From CAYNYM01 sp049366815 (lineage in GTDB: Bacteria > Desulfobacterota > DSM-4660 > Desulfatiglandales > HGW-15), in assembly GCA_049366815.1 (NCBI GenBank), contig JBMNCO010000109.1:1-23166 (forward strand): a stretch of 23,166 nucleotides of DNA, given 5' to 3'. The notes beneath the pieces are model-generated. The model made no database searches and had not been told where the DNA came from. It was given only the letters and a program-made list of their open reading frames with translations. Shown piece by piece: positions 15,021 to 22,845 of the stretch. How positions within the stretch are numbered: position 1 is the first letter of the stretch; every line of letters begins with the position of its first letter. The position numbers and the translations under genes are program-made.

Positions 15021-15911
15021 ATGAAAGCCATGATTCTCGCCGCCGGGCTCGGCACAAGGCTCCAGCCCCTTACGGACGAAAGGCCCAAAGCGCTCGTCCC
15101 TGTCGCAAACAAACCGGCCATCCTTTGGAACATCGAGTACCTGAAGGGTTTCGGGGCAACCCGCCTCATTGTGAATACACACCACCACCACACCCAGATT
15201 CTGGATTTTCTGCAGGAAGGCCATCCCTTTGGAATCGGGATTGAAACCAGAGTGGAACCCGAGATCCTTGGAACCGGAGGGGGCGTGAAGAACACGGAGG
15301 ATTTTTGGGATGATGAGCCCTTCGTTGTCACCAACAGCGACGTGATGACCGATATTCCTCTTGATGAGGCCTATGAACATCACCAAAAATCAGGCCGGAT
15401 CGCGACCCTCATCCTGCACGACCACCCACCCTACAACAAGATCCGTGTGGACAGCCGGGGGTGTATCACCGAGATTCCCCGTGCCTACGATAACAAAGGC
15501 CTGGCCTTTTCGGGTATCCATATCATCCATCCCGAACTGCTGCGCCACATCCCGGCTAATGGGTTCTCTGACATCGTGGATTGTTACAGACAATTGATCG
15601 ACGCAGACAGGCCTGTCGGCGCCTATGTCGCCGAAGGCCACTACTGGTATGACATCGGCGGCCTGGATGCCTACCTTCTTGCCAACCGGGAACTTGCCCC
15701 GGAGGCCTTCACCCTGGGCCCCGGCACCCGGGTCCATCCCGCCGCGCGACTGGATGACTGGGCCGTGATCGGGCCGGGATGCGAGATTGGGAAACACGCC
15801 GTGGTTGCAAGGTCCGTGCTCTGGGAAGGCGTCGCCTTAAAGGAAGGAGAGAGGGTCGCGGACTGTGTCTTGACCCCTCGGCATACCGTCTGCTCCGCCC
15901 CGGCCCTGTGA
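15021..15911 (+). CDS. Sugar-phosphate nucleotidyltransferase (MurU/ManC/GlmU-like)
   Basis: The 296-residue cytoplasmic enzyme begins with the nucleotide-binding signature LAAGLGTRLQPLTDERPKAL, including the catalytic Lys23. A metal-binding Asp107 lies in VTNSDV. A short left-handed beta-helix tail (about 235-290; GTRVHPAARLDDWAVIGPGC) follows. Such enzymes join NTP and a sugar 1-phosphate into an NDP-sugar. The size fits the mannose-1-phosphate guanylyltransferase or N-acetylmuramate-1-phosphate uridylyltransferase groups, and sequence alone does not decide between them. The ribosome site is weak (TAGGAT just before the ATG). The gene is followed at once by an inverted repeat that probably ends its transcript. 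Confidence 0.88.
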   Translation: MKAMILAAGLGTRLQPLTDERPKALVPVANKPAILWNIEYLKGFGATRLIVNTHHHHTQILDFLQEGHPFGIGIETRVEPEILGTGGGVKNTEDFWDDEPFVVTNSDVMTDIPLDEAYEHHQKSGRIATLILHDHPPYNKIRVDSRGCITEIPRAYDNKGLAFSGIHIIHPELLRHIPANGFSDIVDCYRQLIDADRPVGAYVAEGHYWYDIGGLDAYLLANRELAPEAFTLGPGTRVHPAARLDDWAVIGPGCEIGKHAVVARSVLWEGVALKEGERVADCVLTPRHTVCSAPAL

Positions 15912-15940
15912 GAGAGCCGAACCGGCGAACCTCAAAGAAA

Positions 15941-15971
15941 GACCCGCAGACGAAAAGCCCATCTGCGGGTC
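15941..15971 (+). terminator. Hairpin terminator after the nucleotidyltransferase gene
   Basis: GACCCGCAGA (15941-15950) and TCTGCGGGTC (15962-15971) form a perfect 10-bp stem with an 11-base loop, 30 bases past the stop. The trailing sequence CTCTTGT is only moderately T-rich; on the opposite strand TTTCTTTG follows, so it may work in both directions. Confidence 0.6.
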
Positions 15972-16720
15972 CTCTTGTAACCCTACGGTTACTGTTGGAG
16001 GGATCTTGTGTGTGATGATGCTGAAAGGTGGCCGGCCGACGCGTAAACGAACTCACTTCCCAAAATGCCGTTGTTCCCCCGGTTAGACTTCCAGATGGAA
16101 ATTTTGATGTTTTCCGGTAAAAGATGCACGCGCATCCGAGAAGTCTTTTGAGGGCCGCCTCATACTTCCGTTTTTTTGCTTGTTCAGATGTTACTCGAAG
16201 GAAGTGGGGTGGCACTCAATGTTGTTTTATATGTAATGCAAAAATGGTGCAAGAAAGGTCCTGGGCGGGAAATTTTCTTAAAACCCATTTAATTTCAGCA
16301 TGTTAACATTCAAACGGCAACAGAGGGGATGGCGGTCTTTTTTGAGGTCTTCGTCCCCTTGTCAAAATTCACGACACATTGCACGGTTTGATGGCGGTAT
16401 TGCAGGCGAGTTGCCCTGGGCAGAATCTGTAGAAAGATGGGCATCAAAAAAATTGAATCCAATTCATTTTATGATGCTTCACTAAAAAAGTGAGAATAAC
16501 CCGTAAATCCAACGAATATTCGTGTCATCCCCTATAGAACATCATAAAATAAGCAAAAAAAATACTTGACATCACTCGGGCAACCTTCCAATAATGAATG
16601 ACGTTCAATATCATTTTCCCATTTCGATGTGAAAAGAGAAAGCGTCTCCAAGGCCTTTTTACGCTAGATTGAAATTCGCCAAGAATTTTTACCGAAGTCC
16701 CAGGCACAAATAGAAGGAAG
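15972..16720. other. AT-rich intergenic region upstream of the ligase operon
   Basis: About 750 bases with no supported gene. Open frames of 60-78 codons exist, but none has a good ribosome site or family features. The composition becomes clearly AT-rich after 16250, in contrast with the flanking genes. The only clear signal is a promoter candidate at 16566-16595. Confidence 0.6.
16566..16595 (+). promoter_or_regulatory. Sigma-70-type promoter for the ligase/reductase operon
   Basis: A perfect -35 TTGACA (16566-16571) is followed after 18 bases by AATAAT (16590-16595), which matches TATAAT at 5 of 6 positions, in AT-rich surroundings. Transcription would start near 16602, giving a leader of about 130 bases before ATG 16734. 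Confidence 0.6.
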
Positions 16721-16733
16721 AAAGGAGTTGTAT

Positions 16734-18074
16734 ATGGAAAGCTGGTCCCCCTATTGGAATCCCTTGGTAGAAACGCTTCCCCCTGAAAAACTGAATGCGC
16801 TGCAATTGATGAAATTCAAGCGGAGCTTGGAATGGGCGTATCAAAATTCTCCATTTTACCGGGCCTTGTACAAAAAGGCGGGACTGGAACCGGGGGACAT
16901 CCAAACGTTTGATGACATCAAGCGTGTACCCAAAATTGAAAAGAGCATGTTGAGAGACACCCAGGAACGGGAACCCTTCCCCTATGGTGACATCCTTTCA
17001 GTACCTCTGGAGGAGGTTTCCGCGTTCCGGCAGACAAGCGGCACCACCGGGGTGCCGGTATACCATGCCGAGACATGGGCGGATCTGGACTGGTATTCGG
17101 AGGGCTGGGCCTATGTATTGTACGCACATGGGTATCGCAAGACGGACAGGGTGTTCGTCCCCTTTGGATACAATATATTCGTCGCCTTCTGGGGAGGCCA
17201 TTACGCCGCGGAAAAGATCGGATGTGAGGTCGTGCCGGGTGGGGTTCTGGATACAAAGGCCAGAATTCTGAAGATGAAGGAACTGCAGTGCACCGCGTTG
17301 ATGGCGACCCCGACCTATGTTTTGGGGATGGCCGATACAGCCGGAAAGGCCTTGAACATGGATGTATCCAAAGAACTCAACATCCAGAAAATCACTTGCG
17401 CCGGCGAACCGGGAGCCAGCATTCCCACGACTAAAAGGCGGATGGAAGAGGCCTGGGGCGCGAAAGTCTATGATCATATCGGTTCCACGGAAAGCGGTGC
17501 GTGGAGTTTTGAGTGTATGGAACAACCCGGGGGGCTTCACGTCAATGAGGCGTTCTTTTTGGTTGAGATCGAAGATATGGTAACCGGTGAAATCATCAAT
17601 GAGGCGGGCAAGCCCGGGAAAATGATCATCACGGCCTTTGACCGGTGCGCGAAACCCTGTGTCCGCTTTGATGCAAAGGATGTCATCAAGTGGGCGGACT
17701 ATCGCTGTGACTGTGGCCGGACCTTTCGTCTGATCGACGGCGGGGTGATCGGCCGGGCTGACGACATCACCAAGGTGAAAGGTGTTCTTCTGGCGCCTAC
17801 AGCCATTGAGGACGTCGTGAGAGGTTTTCCGGAATTGGGGGATGAATACGAAGTTGTGGTGACCAAGAAGGGTGAGATTGACGATATCCTGTTGAAAGTG
17901 GAACTGAAGCCCGGGAAAGACCGGGAAATGGAGGCCGTCCTCTCCCGGTTACAGGATCAATTGCGCCTGAAGACCAATCTTGGTTACAGGTTAGAGGTGC
18001 AGCCCTTTGGATCATTACCGAGGTTCGAACTGAAGTCAAAGCGATTCAAGGATTTGAGGAAAGGGGGGCACTAA
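16734..18074 (+). CDS. Phenylacetate-CoA ligase family (PaaK-like) acyl-CoA synthetase
   Basis: The enzyme adenylates a carboxylic acid and transfers it to CoA. The 446-residue product has the usual length of PaaK-type ligases. The ATP loop is TSGTTG (101-106), an adenine-contact block IGSTESG follows, and the hinge and C-terminal region carry CDCGRTFRLIDGGVIGRADD and then KGVLLAPTAIEDV, the typical PaaK pattern. AAAGGAG (16721-16727) lies 6 bases before ATG 16734; a TTG at 16728 is a less likely start. It is the first gene of the operon and its stop overlaps the start of the next small gene (TAATG). With ring-reductase-like genes downstream, the substrate is probably an aromatic or arylalkanoic acid, but this family also activates other acids. 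Confidence 0.92.
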   Translation: MESWSPYWNPLVETLPPEKLNALQLMKFKRSLEWAYQNSPFYRALYKKAGLEPGDIQTFDDIKRVPKIEKSMLRDTQEREPFPYGDILSVPLEEVSAFRQTSGTTGVPVYHAETWADLDWYSEGWAYVLYAHGYRKTDRVFVPFGYNIFVAFWGGHYAAEKIGCEVVPGGVLDTKARILKMKELQCTALMATPTYVLGMADTAGKALNMDVSKELNIQKITCAGEPGASIPTTKRRMEEAWGAKVYDHIGSTESGAWSFECMEQPGGLHVNEAFFLVEIEDMVTGEIINEAGKPGKMIITAFDRCAKPCVRFDAKDVIKWADYRCDCGRTFRLIDGGVIGRADDITKVKGVLLAPTAIEDVVRGFPELGDEYEVVVTKKGEIDDILLKVELKPGKDREMEAVLSRLQDQLRLKTNLGYRLEVQPFGSLPRFELKSKRFKDLRKGGH

Positions 18075-18253
18075 TGATGGACAAAGCAAGTCTGGATCAA
18101 ATGGCTGAATATATTCAAACCATGCGGAACATCGCAGAAACCCTGAAGGAGGCCGGCACGGGAATCCAATCCATTGAACGAAACGTCACAAGAATTTTGG
18201 CAAGCATAAGGCTGTTGGAGATGAACGTTTCGGATATCGCAAAAATTGCCTGA
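18074..18253 (+). CDS. Small helical protein of unknown function, 59 aa, coupled to the ligase
   Basis: ATG 18074 shares its A with the TAA stop of the ligase (TAATG), and a second ATG follows at 18077. The 59 codons to TGA 18251-18253 encode a mainly helical, mildly acidic peptide with heptad-like hydrophobic positions: MAEYIQTMRNIAETLKEAG, then IQSIERNVTRILASIRLLEM. There are no cysteines, no signal peptide and no membrane span. GGGGGG just upstream may serve as ribosome site, and coupling to the ligase stop is likely. I do not recognise a family. The pattern suggests a coiled-coil or helical-hairpin partner protein, perhaps for the ligase or the reductase; its function is unknown. Confidence 0.7.
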   Translation: MMDKASLDQMAEYIQTMRNIAETLKEAGTGIQSIERNVTRILASIRLLEMNVSDIAKIA

Positions 18254-18537
18254 GCGTCATTTAACTTTGTCTTTCGTCTTCAGGGGAAAAGCGTCTCGGC
18301 ATTTCCGGATTTTTAAATCTCATTCACTTGTATACTTCAGAAACGACATCATGCGAGGTTTTTGCCATTTATTGAATACAATTCAATTTCCGATCAATTC
18401 GGAATGCCGCCGGGACAGGGGTCGAAGGTTTAAGTATTTACAACAATCAGCAGGGCAAAAGGGCGTGAAGCTTTTCTACTCGGGAAAAAAGGGCATGTCC
18501 CCGTCCAAGGCGTCGGATCAACACACAGGAGGTTGAA
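18254..18537 (+). other. Gap between the small gene and the reductase genes
   Basis: A 284-base spacer in an otherwise compact operon. It is AT-rich in its first half and contains two abutting palindromes (18371-18404). A -10-like TATACT lies at 18331-18336 without a good -35. An internal promoter or a processing/attenuation site is likely. No gene is supported: the 96-codon frame through it has no ribosome site. Confidence 0.55.
18371..18404 (+). promoter_or_regulatory. Two abutting 17-bp palindromes, candidate operators
   Basis: ATTGAATACAATTCAAT (18371-18387) and TTCCGATCAATTCGGAA (18388-18404) each have perfect 6-base arms around a 5-base centre and touch each other without a gap. The matching 6-5-6 geometry and the place, 134 bases before the reductase start, suggest binding sites for dimeric regulators. 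No matching regulator gene is in the window. The arms differ in sequence, so they may bind different proteins. Confidence 0.45.
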
Positions 18538-19854
18538 ATGTCATATACCTTAAAGGCTTGGAATGACTTCAAGGATTACCAGAACACCTGCTACAGGAAC
18601 TACCTGTATGCCTCCGAAGGCCTCCGCTGCATGGGCTCCACCTGGAGTCCCTTGGCTCCCCTCAAAGGATTAGGTGACGATGTCTACATCATTGGGGGAG
18701 AGCCGCATGCCGCATCACTGGCCGGGACATTACCCGAAGAGGCCCGTAAGAATATCGCGGCCGCTGAAATCGGAGGTTTGGGTTTTCACTCCTGCAGTTA
18801 TCTAAAACTCTTCGTAGGGGAAGTGATCCGGGATAAGATGGGGATTACCGACGGAACGATCAAGGAGGGTTATCCCCGGCCGGATCTGATCTGGACCACC
18901 CATCTGTGCAATCTGCATTCAAAATGGTACCAGGAGGTTTCACGGCTTCTGGGCGGCGTACCCTTGTATCCGATAGACATGATCGGCGGGGGGGATGCGG
19001 AGAAGGACCCCAAAATTGTGGACTACGTGTGTGATCAGATGGAGGACGGGATCCGGTGGCTGGAAAATATAACGGGCAGAGAATTTTCGGATGAAGCCTT
19101 CATCAAGGCGACCAGAAACGAGATCAAGGTCCTGGTGCTCTGGGGAAATATCTGTGCACTGAACATGCATGCCCCCGCGCCCTTGGACGAACGTCGCCTC
19201 ATAGCCCTCTTCCCGCCGGCCATGGTGGACAGGACAACGGATGCAGCGGTCCGGTTGTATGAAGGGTTACTCAAAGAAGTGCAACACATGGTGGATACCG
19301 GACAGAGCGTAGTGGATGATCAACGGTACAGAATCGTCTATTTCGGCCTGGCCCACACCTACGGGCATCCGGAAATTGCCAGGATCCTGAGAGAAGCCGG
19401 GGCTGAGATTGTCGCCTCGGTCTATACCTTCGGGACGGCCGGCAATTTCAGGGGATTTGTGGATAAAAAATGGTCTTGGCAGCCCATCGACCCTGCCTGG
19501 GTAGACGAGATGGATCTGTCCGGAAGAAGAGAGGCCCTGTCTGCGCTCGCAAAAATAGTTCTGGGTTGGCCTACTTGGCAAGGGGTTAGATCCTACTGGG
19601 CCCTGGAACAAATGGGCAGGGCGATGGTGGAAGAATTCAACGCAGACGGGCTTCTGTTGGCGCCTACCCGTAGTTGTGAAACGGACTTTAGGAACGGTTA
19701 CATAGCCATGCAGCGCATTTTCAAAAATGAAATTCCCACTGCAGAATACGATACCGAAACGGTAGATGTCCGAAAAATGGATATACCGGGTTCCAAACGG
19801 AAAACAGAGTTGTTCGTACATCTTATGGAAGCGCACAAGAGAGGAGGTGCATGA
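18538..19854 (+). CDS. Class I benzoyl-CoA reductase-type subunit (BcrB/BzdO-like)
   Basis: The 438-residue protein belongs to the 2-hydroxyacyl-CoA dehydratase / benzoyl-CoA reductase family; its length equals that of BcrB (about 436). The C-terminal half follows BcrB: YRIVYFG, then AGAEIVASVYTFGTAG (287-302), then ADGLLLAPTRSC (369-380). Cysteines at 86, 124, 206 and 380 are candidates for holding the active-site [4Fe-4S] cluster; C124 in WTTHLCNLH lies where BcrB has its SYTGC segment. The N-terminal third looks clearly different from BcrB. With the next gene it would form the substrate-binding module that reduces a CoA ester at very low potential. AGGAGG lies about 7 bases before ATG 18538, a strong ribosome site. 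It is the first of four tightly packed genes. Confidence 0.88.
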   Translation: MSYTLKAWNDFKDYQNTCYRNYLYASEGLRCMGSTWSPLAPLKGLGDDVYIIGGEPHAASLAGTLPEEARKNIAAAEIGGLGFHSCSYLKLFVGEVIRDKMGITDGTIKEGYPRPDLIWTTHLCNLHSKWYQEVSRLLGGVPLYPIDMIGGGDAEKDPKIVDYVCDQMEDGIRWLENITGREFSDEAFIKATRNEIKVLVLWGNICALNMHAPAPLDERRLIALFPPAMVDRTTDAAVRLYEGLLKEVQHMVDTGQSVVDDQRYRIVYFGLAHTYGHPEIARILREAGAEIVASVYTFGTAGNFRGFVDKKWSWQPIDPAWVDEMDLSGRREALSALAKIVLGWPTWQGVRSYWALEQMGRAMVEEFNADGLLLAPTRSCETDFRNGYIAMQRIFKNEIPTAEYDTETVDVRKMDIPGSKRKTELFVHLMEAHKRGGA

Positions 19855-19857
19855 GAG

Positions 19858-21024
19858 ATGACGGAAAAGGGCTCCAGAGAAATAATAGAACATTTTCGCC
19901 ATATCACTGAGGATACACATGAATACGCCAAGACCCTTCAAGGGAAAGGGCGGGTCCTGGCTGGATATATGTGCACCCATGTTCCCGAGGAACTTCTATA
20001 TGCAGCCGGGATCATACCAGTGAGGATTCTTAGTGCCCATGAATCACAAGCAATGACCAGGAGCTATATTCATGAAACATACTGCACCTTTTCACACGAT
20101 TGTGCATACCAGGGACTGCAACACAATTATGATTACTTAGACTTGATCGTGCACAGCAGCAGTTGCATACACATGGGTGAAGCCTTCAATGTTTGGGTCA
20201 GGTTCGCAGGATTCCAGGATAAGAGCTACCTTGTCACATTTCCCCATGTCATGCACAACAAGCATGCCCTCGGGCTCATGGTGAAGTCCTATGGAGAATT
20301 CAAAGGATTCATTGAGGAGCGGACCAAAAAATCCATAACCGATGATGACATTGAGGGTGCGATCAAGGTCTACAATCACACCAGAAGACTCCTCAGGCGG
20401 CTTTGGGAGTTCCTCATGCGTGACAACCCGCCCATAACGGGACCGGATGTCGCGACCGCCACCCTGGCCGCCCAAGTCATGGACAAGCAGGAATGCAACC
20501 AGATGCTGGAGGAACTCCTTGAGAGACTGGAGGCGGAGCCAGGCAAAGAGCCCTCGGGGGTGAGGCTCATGGTGACGGGAGGCGCCTGTGACGACCTTCG
20601 GGTTTTCGACTTGATCGAGAATTTGAAATACGGCACCGACTTGGTCTTTATGGACAACTGCACAACGGCCAGGTACTTCTGGTTTGAGGTGCCCGAGGAC
20701 AGGCCCGACAAGCTTGAAGCGATCGCCGAAGGGTACATCAGCCGAATCCCTTGTCCCGCCAAGGACACCGTGCCCGGTACGGGGGAGAAAAAAAGACTGA
20801 GGTTCGTTCAACAATTCATCCAGGACTTCAGGCCGGACGGAATCGTCCTGCTCTATCAGCGTTTTTGCAGTCCTCAGTCCATGGACATCATGGCACTGAA
20901 GCCCGTCTTGAAATTGTTGGGAATCCCCTGGACCGAAATTGAACTCGATACAACCGTACCGACAACCTCATTCGGGACACAATTGGAAGCCTTTGTGGAA
21001 ATCATAAAGAGGGTGGAGCCATGA
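19858..21024 (+). CDS. Class I benzoyl-CoA reductase-type subunit (BcrC/BzdN-like)
   Basis: The 388-residue protein is the smaller dehydratase-fold partner (BcrC and BzdN are about 380). Typical features are the start block GYMCTHVPEELLYAAGIIPVR (36-56) and ETYCTFSHDC (73-82). Also present are HSSSC (99-103) and the late block PDGIVLLYQRFCSPQ (326-340), which corresponds to the AAPSFCDP segment of BcrC. Cysteines 76 or 82, 103 and 337 are the likely cluster ligands. It would pair with the 438-residue subunit. It starts 3 bases after the preceding stop, with AGGAGGTG (19842-19849) about 8 bases upstream of ATG 19858. Its own stop overlaps the next start by 4 bases (ATGA). Confidence 0.88.
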   Translation: MTEKGSREIIEHFRHITEDTHEYAKTLQGKGRVLAGYMCTHVPEELLYAAGIIPVRILSAHESQAMTRSYIHETYCTFSHDCAYQGLQHNYDYLDLIVHSSSCIHMGEAFNVWVRFAGFQDKSYLVTFPHVMHNKHALGLMVKSYGEFKGFIEERTKKSITDDDIEGAIKVYNHTRRLLRRLWEFLMRDNPPITGPDVATATLAAQVMDKQECNQMLEELLERLEAEPGKEPSGVRLMVTGGACDDLRVFDLIENLKYGTDLVFMDNCTTARYFWFEVPEDRPDKLEAIAEGYISRIPCPAKDTVPGTGEKKRLRFVQQFIQDFRPDGIVLLYQRFCSPQSMDIMALKPVLKLLGIPWTEIELDTTVPTTSFGTQLEAFVEIIKRVEP

Positions 21025-21815
21025 ATAAGAAGAAGATTTTAGCAGGACTGGACGCAGGCCATATCCATACGAAGGCCGTCATAATGAGGGGAGAGGAAAT
21101 CCTCGGGGAACGTACGGTACCCACCGGATTTGATGTCGTCGATGCGGCTCAGATTGCACTGAACGATGCCTTGGAAAATGCAGGAATCTCACGTGGTGAA
21201 CTGGACGGCATCATGGCTACCGGAATATTTAAAGATATGATGAAGGCCTCGCCGCTGGAAGTCAGTGGAACCGTGCCCGAATACATGGCGGATGCCAAGG
21301 GGGCGCTGTTCCTTAATCATAATTCCAGAACCGTGATCGACATCGGGGGGAATATCCATAAGGCCGTTGGTTACGACCAGAACGGGGCCCTCCTGGACGT
21401 CATTCAGAATGACAAATGTGCGGACGGGATGGGCATTTTCTACACGACCATGAGCAAAGCACTGGAACTGAGTGAGCAGGAGCTGACCGAATCGGCCCTG
21501 AAGTCAACCCAAAATCTATCGATCGCCGTTCAGTGCGCACTATCCGCTCAATCAGACGCTATTGATTTGATATCGCAGGGCCACGACATCTCAGATGTAG
21601 CAGATGCCGTTTCAAAATTTATAGCTGAACGCGTTGCGGATATGAGCACCTATATGTCCCTGACAAAAGAGATCGTGGTCGCCGGGGGATTGGCCAAATC
21701 TCAAGTGATTGTCAAGCATCTCTCGAGATTATTGAAAGAGGAACTAAGCGTATTGAATCATCCGGAATATGTGGGTGCGATAGGGGCGGTGATCAGTTAT
21801 GAGGGAGGAAGATGA
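21021..21815 (+). CDS. BadF/BcrA/HgdC-family ATPase subunit, divergent (264 aa)
   Basis: An ASKHA-type ATPase of the reductase activator group. It should hold a [4Fe-4S] cluster between two identical or related subunits and drive electrons into the catalytic module with ATP hydrolysis. The cluster cysteines are C133 in NDKCADG and C172 in QCALSAQSD, the places of the two ligands in HgdC. The phosphate loops are unusual: DAGHIHTK (11-18) where the family has DxGSxxxK, ATGIFKD where most have ATGYGR, and DIGGNIHK (107-114) where most have DIGGQDxK. It overlaps both neighbours by 4 bases (ATGA). At 264 residues it resembles the short ATPase subunits of Bzd-type reductases rather than the 430-residue BcrA of Thauera. 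Confidence 0.87.
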   Translation: MNKKKILAGLDAGHIHTKAVIMRGEEILGERTVPTGFDVVDAAQIALNDALENAGISRGELDGIMATGIFKDMMKASPLEVSGTVPEYMADAKGALFLNHNSRTVIDIGGNIHKAVGYDQNGALLDVIQNDKCADGMGIFYTTMSKALELSEQELTESALKSTQNLSIAVQCALSAQSDAIDLISQGHDISDVADAVSKFIAERVADMSTYMSLTKEIVVAGGLAKSQVIVKHLSRLLKEELSVLNHPEYVGAIGAVISYEGGR

Positions 21816-22666
21816 TGAGCGAAAATGTGTCAGTCAACCAAGAGTTGGATTGGACAAGGGCCAAGGTGATCGTTGCCGGAATAGACAGTGGTGCAGTGAG
21901 TTCCAAGACTATGATATTATTAGATGGTGAACCCTATGCATTTTCCCGGGTGAGAACCCGAACGCCCAAAGAAGCCGCCTCAGGTGCACTGGAGGCGGCT
22001 TTAGCCAAAACCGATTTGAAGCGAGAGAACATCCACTACATCATGGCGACCGGTCGTGGGAGGGCGCAGGTGCCCTTTGCCCACGACACGATATCTGAAA
22101 TTGCCTGCGGGGCCGCAGGGGCGGTACACATCTGGGGACCGTCCGTGCGGACGGTTCTGGATGCCGGAGGAGAGAGTTGCAAGGTCATTCACTGCACCGA
22201 AAAAGGCAGGGCGACGGCCTTCCTCTGGAACGACAAGTGTGCCGCGGGTATTGGACGGTATATGGAGACCTTCGCCGATCTGGTGAAAAAGGAAGTCACG
22301 GAGATTGGAGACATTGCCCTTCGATGTGATCAGTTCCCGAAGCTCAGTGACTTTTGTGCGGTTTATGCACAATCCGAAGCCCTTGATTTAATGAAAAGCG
22401 AAGTATCCGTGGAACAAGTCATCGCAGCTTACCACAACGCTATGGCCAAGAGAATCAGCACGTTGGTGTCCAGGTTCGGTATGGAAAAGGATTTCGTCGT
22501 CATTGGAGGACTGGCCGGGAATCCGGCAATAATGAACGGGTTGGAAACCATCCTGGGGGTGAGCAGCCTGGCCCCTAAACCCGAATGGGACACCGCTTTC
22601 ACGACAGCTCTGGGTGCAGCGCTGTTTGCGGATGCTTCATATAGGCGGCAAGCGATCGCCGCGTAA
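21812..22666 (+). CDS. BadF/BcrA/HgdC-family ATPase subunit (284 aa)
   Basis: The second ASKHA ATPase of the reductase. Its loops are nearer the family norm: GIDSGAVSSK (23-32), ATGRGRAQV (79-87), and NDKCAAGIGRY (140-150) with cluster cysteine C143. The second cysteine is C182 in FCAVYAQSEA. The third loop reads DAGGESCK (117-124) instead of DIGGQDxK. IGGLAGNPAIMNGLE (231-245) is the adenosine-side block. ATG 21812 overlaps the preceding stop (ATGA); a second ATG at 21815 is better spaced from GGGAGGAAG. It probably forms a heterodimer with the 264-residue subunit, bridging one [4Fe-4S] cluster, as in benzoyl-CoA reductase. It is the last gene of the operon. Confidence 0.9.
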   Translation: MMSENVSVNQELDWTRAKVIVAGIDSGAVSSKTMILLDGEPYAFSRVRTRTPKEAASGALEAALAKTDLKRENIHYIMATGRGRAQVPFAHDTISEIACGAAGAVHIWGPSVRTVLDAGGESCKVIHCTEKGRATAFLWNDKCAAGIGRYMETFADLVKKEVTEIGDIALRCDQFPKLSDFCAVYAQSEALDLMKSEVSVEQVIAAYHNAMAKRISTLVSRFGMEKDFVVIGGLAGNPAIMNGLETILGVSSLAPKPEWDTAFTTALGAALFADASYRRQAIAA

Positions 22667-22718
22667 GCCGTGGCAGGGACAGATGAGATGTGGGCCGCTT
22701 TATTGTGTCTGGTAACAC

Positions 22719-22845
22719 TTTAGCCCTTTGAAAAATTCGAAAGGAAATCATGCACCCTTTCTTGCGTTCCGAAGCTCCCGGACTGGTCACTTCAGAAAGG
22801 GAGCATGATTTCCACACAGTTACTGGAAAGGGCTAAATTAATACT
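22719..22845 (+). repeat. Full-length copy of the palindromic intergenic repeat
   Basis: A 119-bp imperfect palindrome (22719-22837). TTTAGCCCTTT (22719-22729) pairs with AAAGGGCTAAA (22827-22837), and GGAAATCATGC (22743-22753) pairs with GCATGATTTCC (22803-22813). CCCTTTCT pairs with AGAAAGGG further in. The 13-base segments between the outer and inner arms do not pair. It shares 27 identical bases and its outer end with the 6.9-kb copy, which lacks the central stem-loop. Its position 53 bases after the last reductase gene suggests it may end or stabilise that transcript. Confidence 0.8.

Noticed and set aside
15709..16215. 168-codon - strand frame over the end of the nucleotidyltransferase gene
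   Set aside because: Half of it is antisense to a well-supported gene, it is Arg/Pro/Ser-rich, and it runs through the terminator hairpin.
16208..16224. Sigma-54 promoter starting with TGGCAC
   Set aside because: The GC of the -12 element is missing at the needed distance (TG stands there), and it lies more than 500 bases from the next gene.
18246..18536. 96-codon frame in the gap before the reductase genes
   Set aside because: No ribosome site, basic and irregular composition, and it runs through the palindromes; a non-coding gap is more likely.
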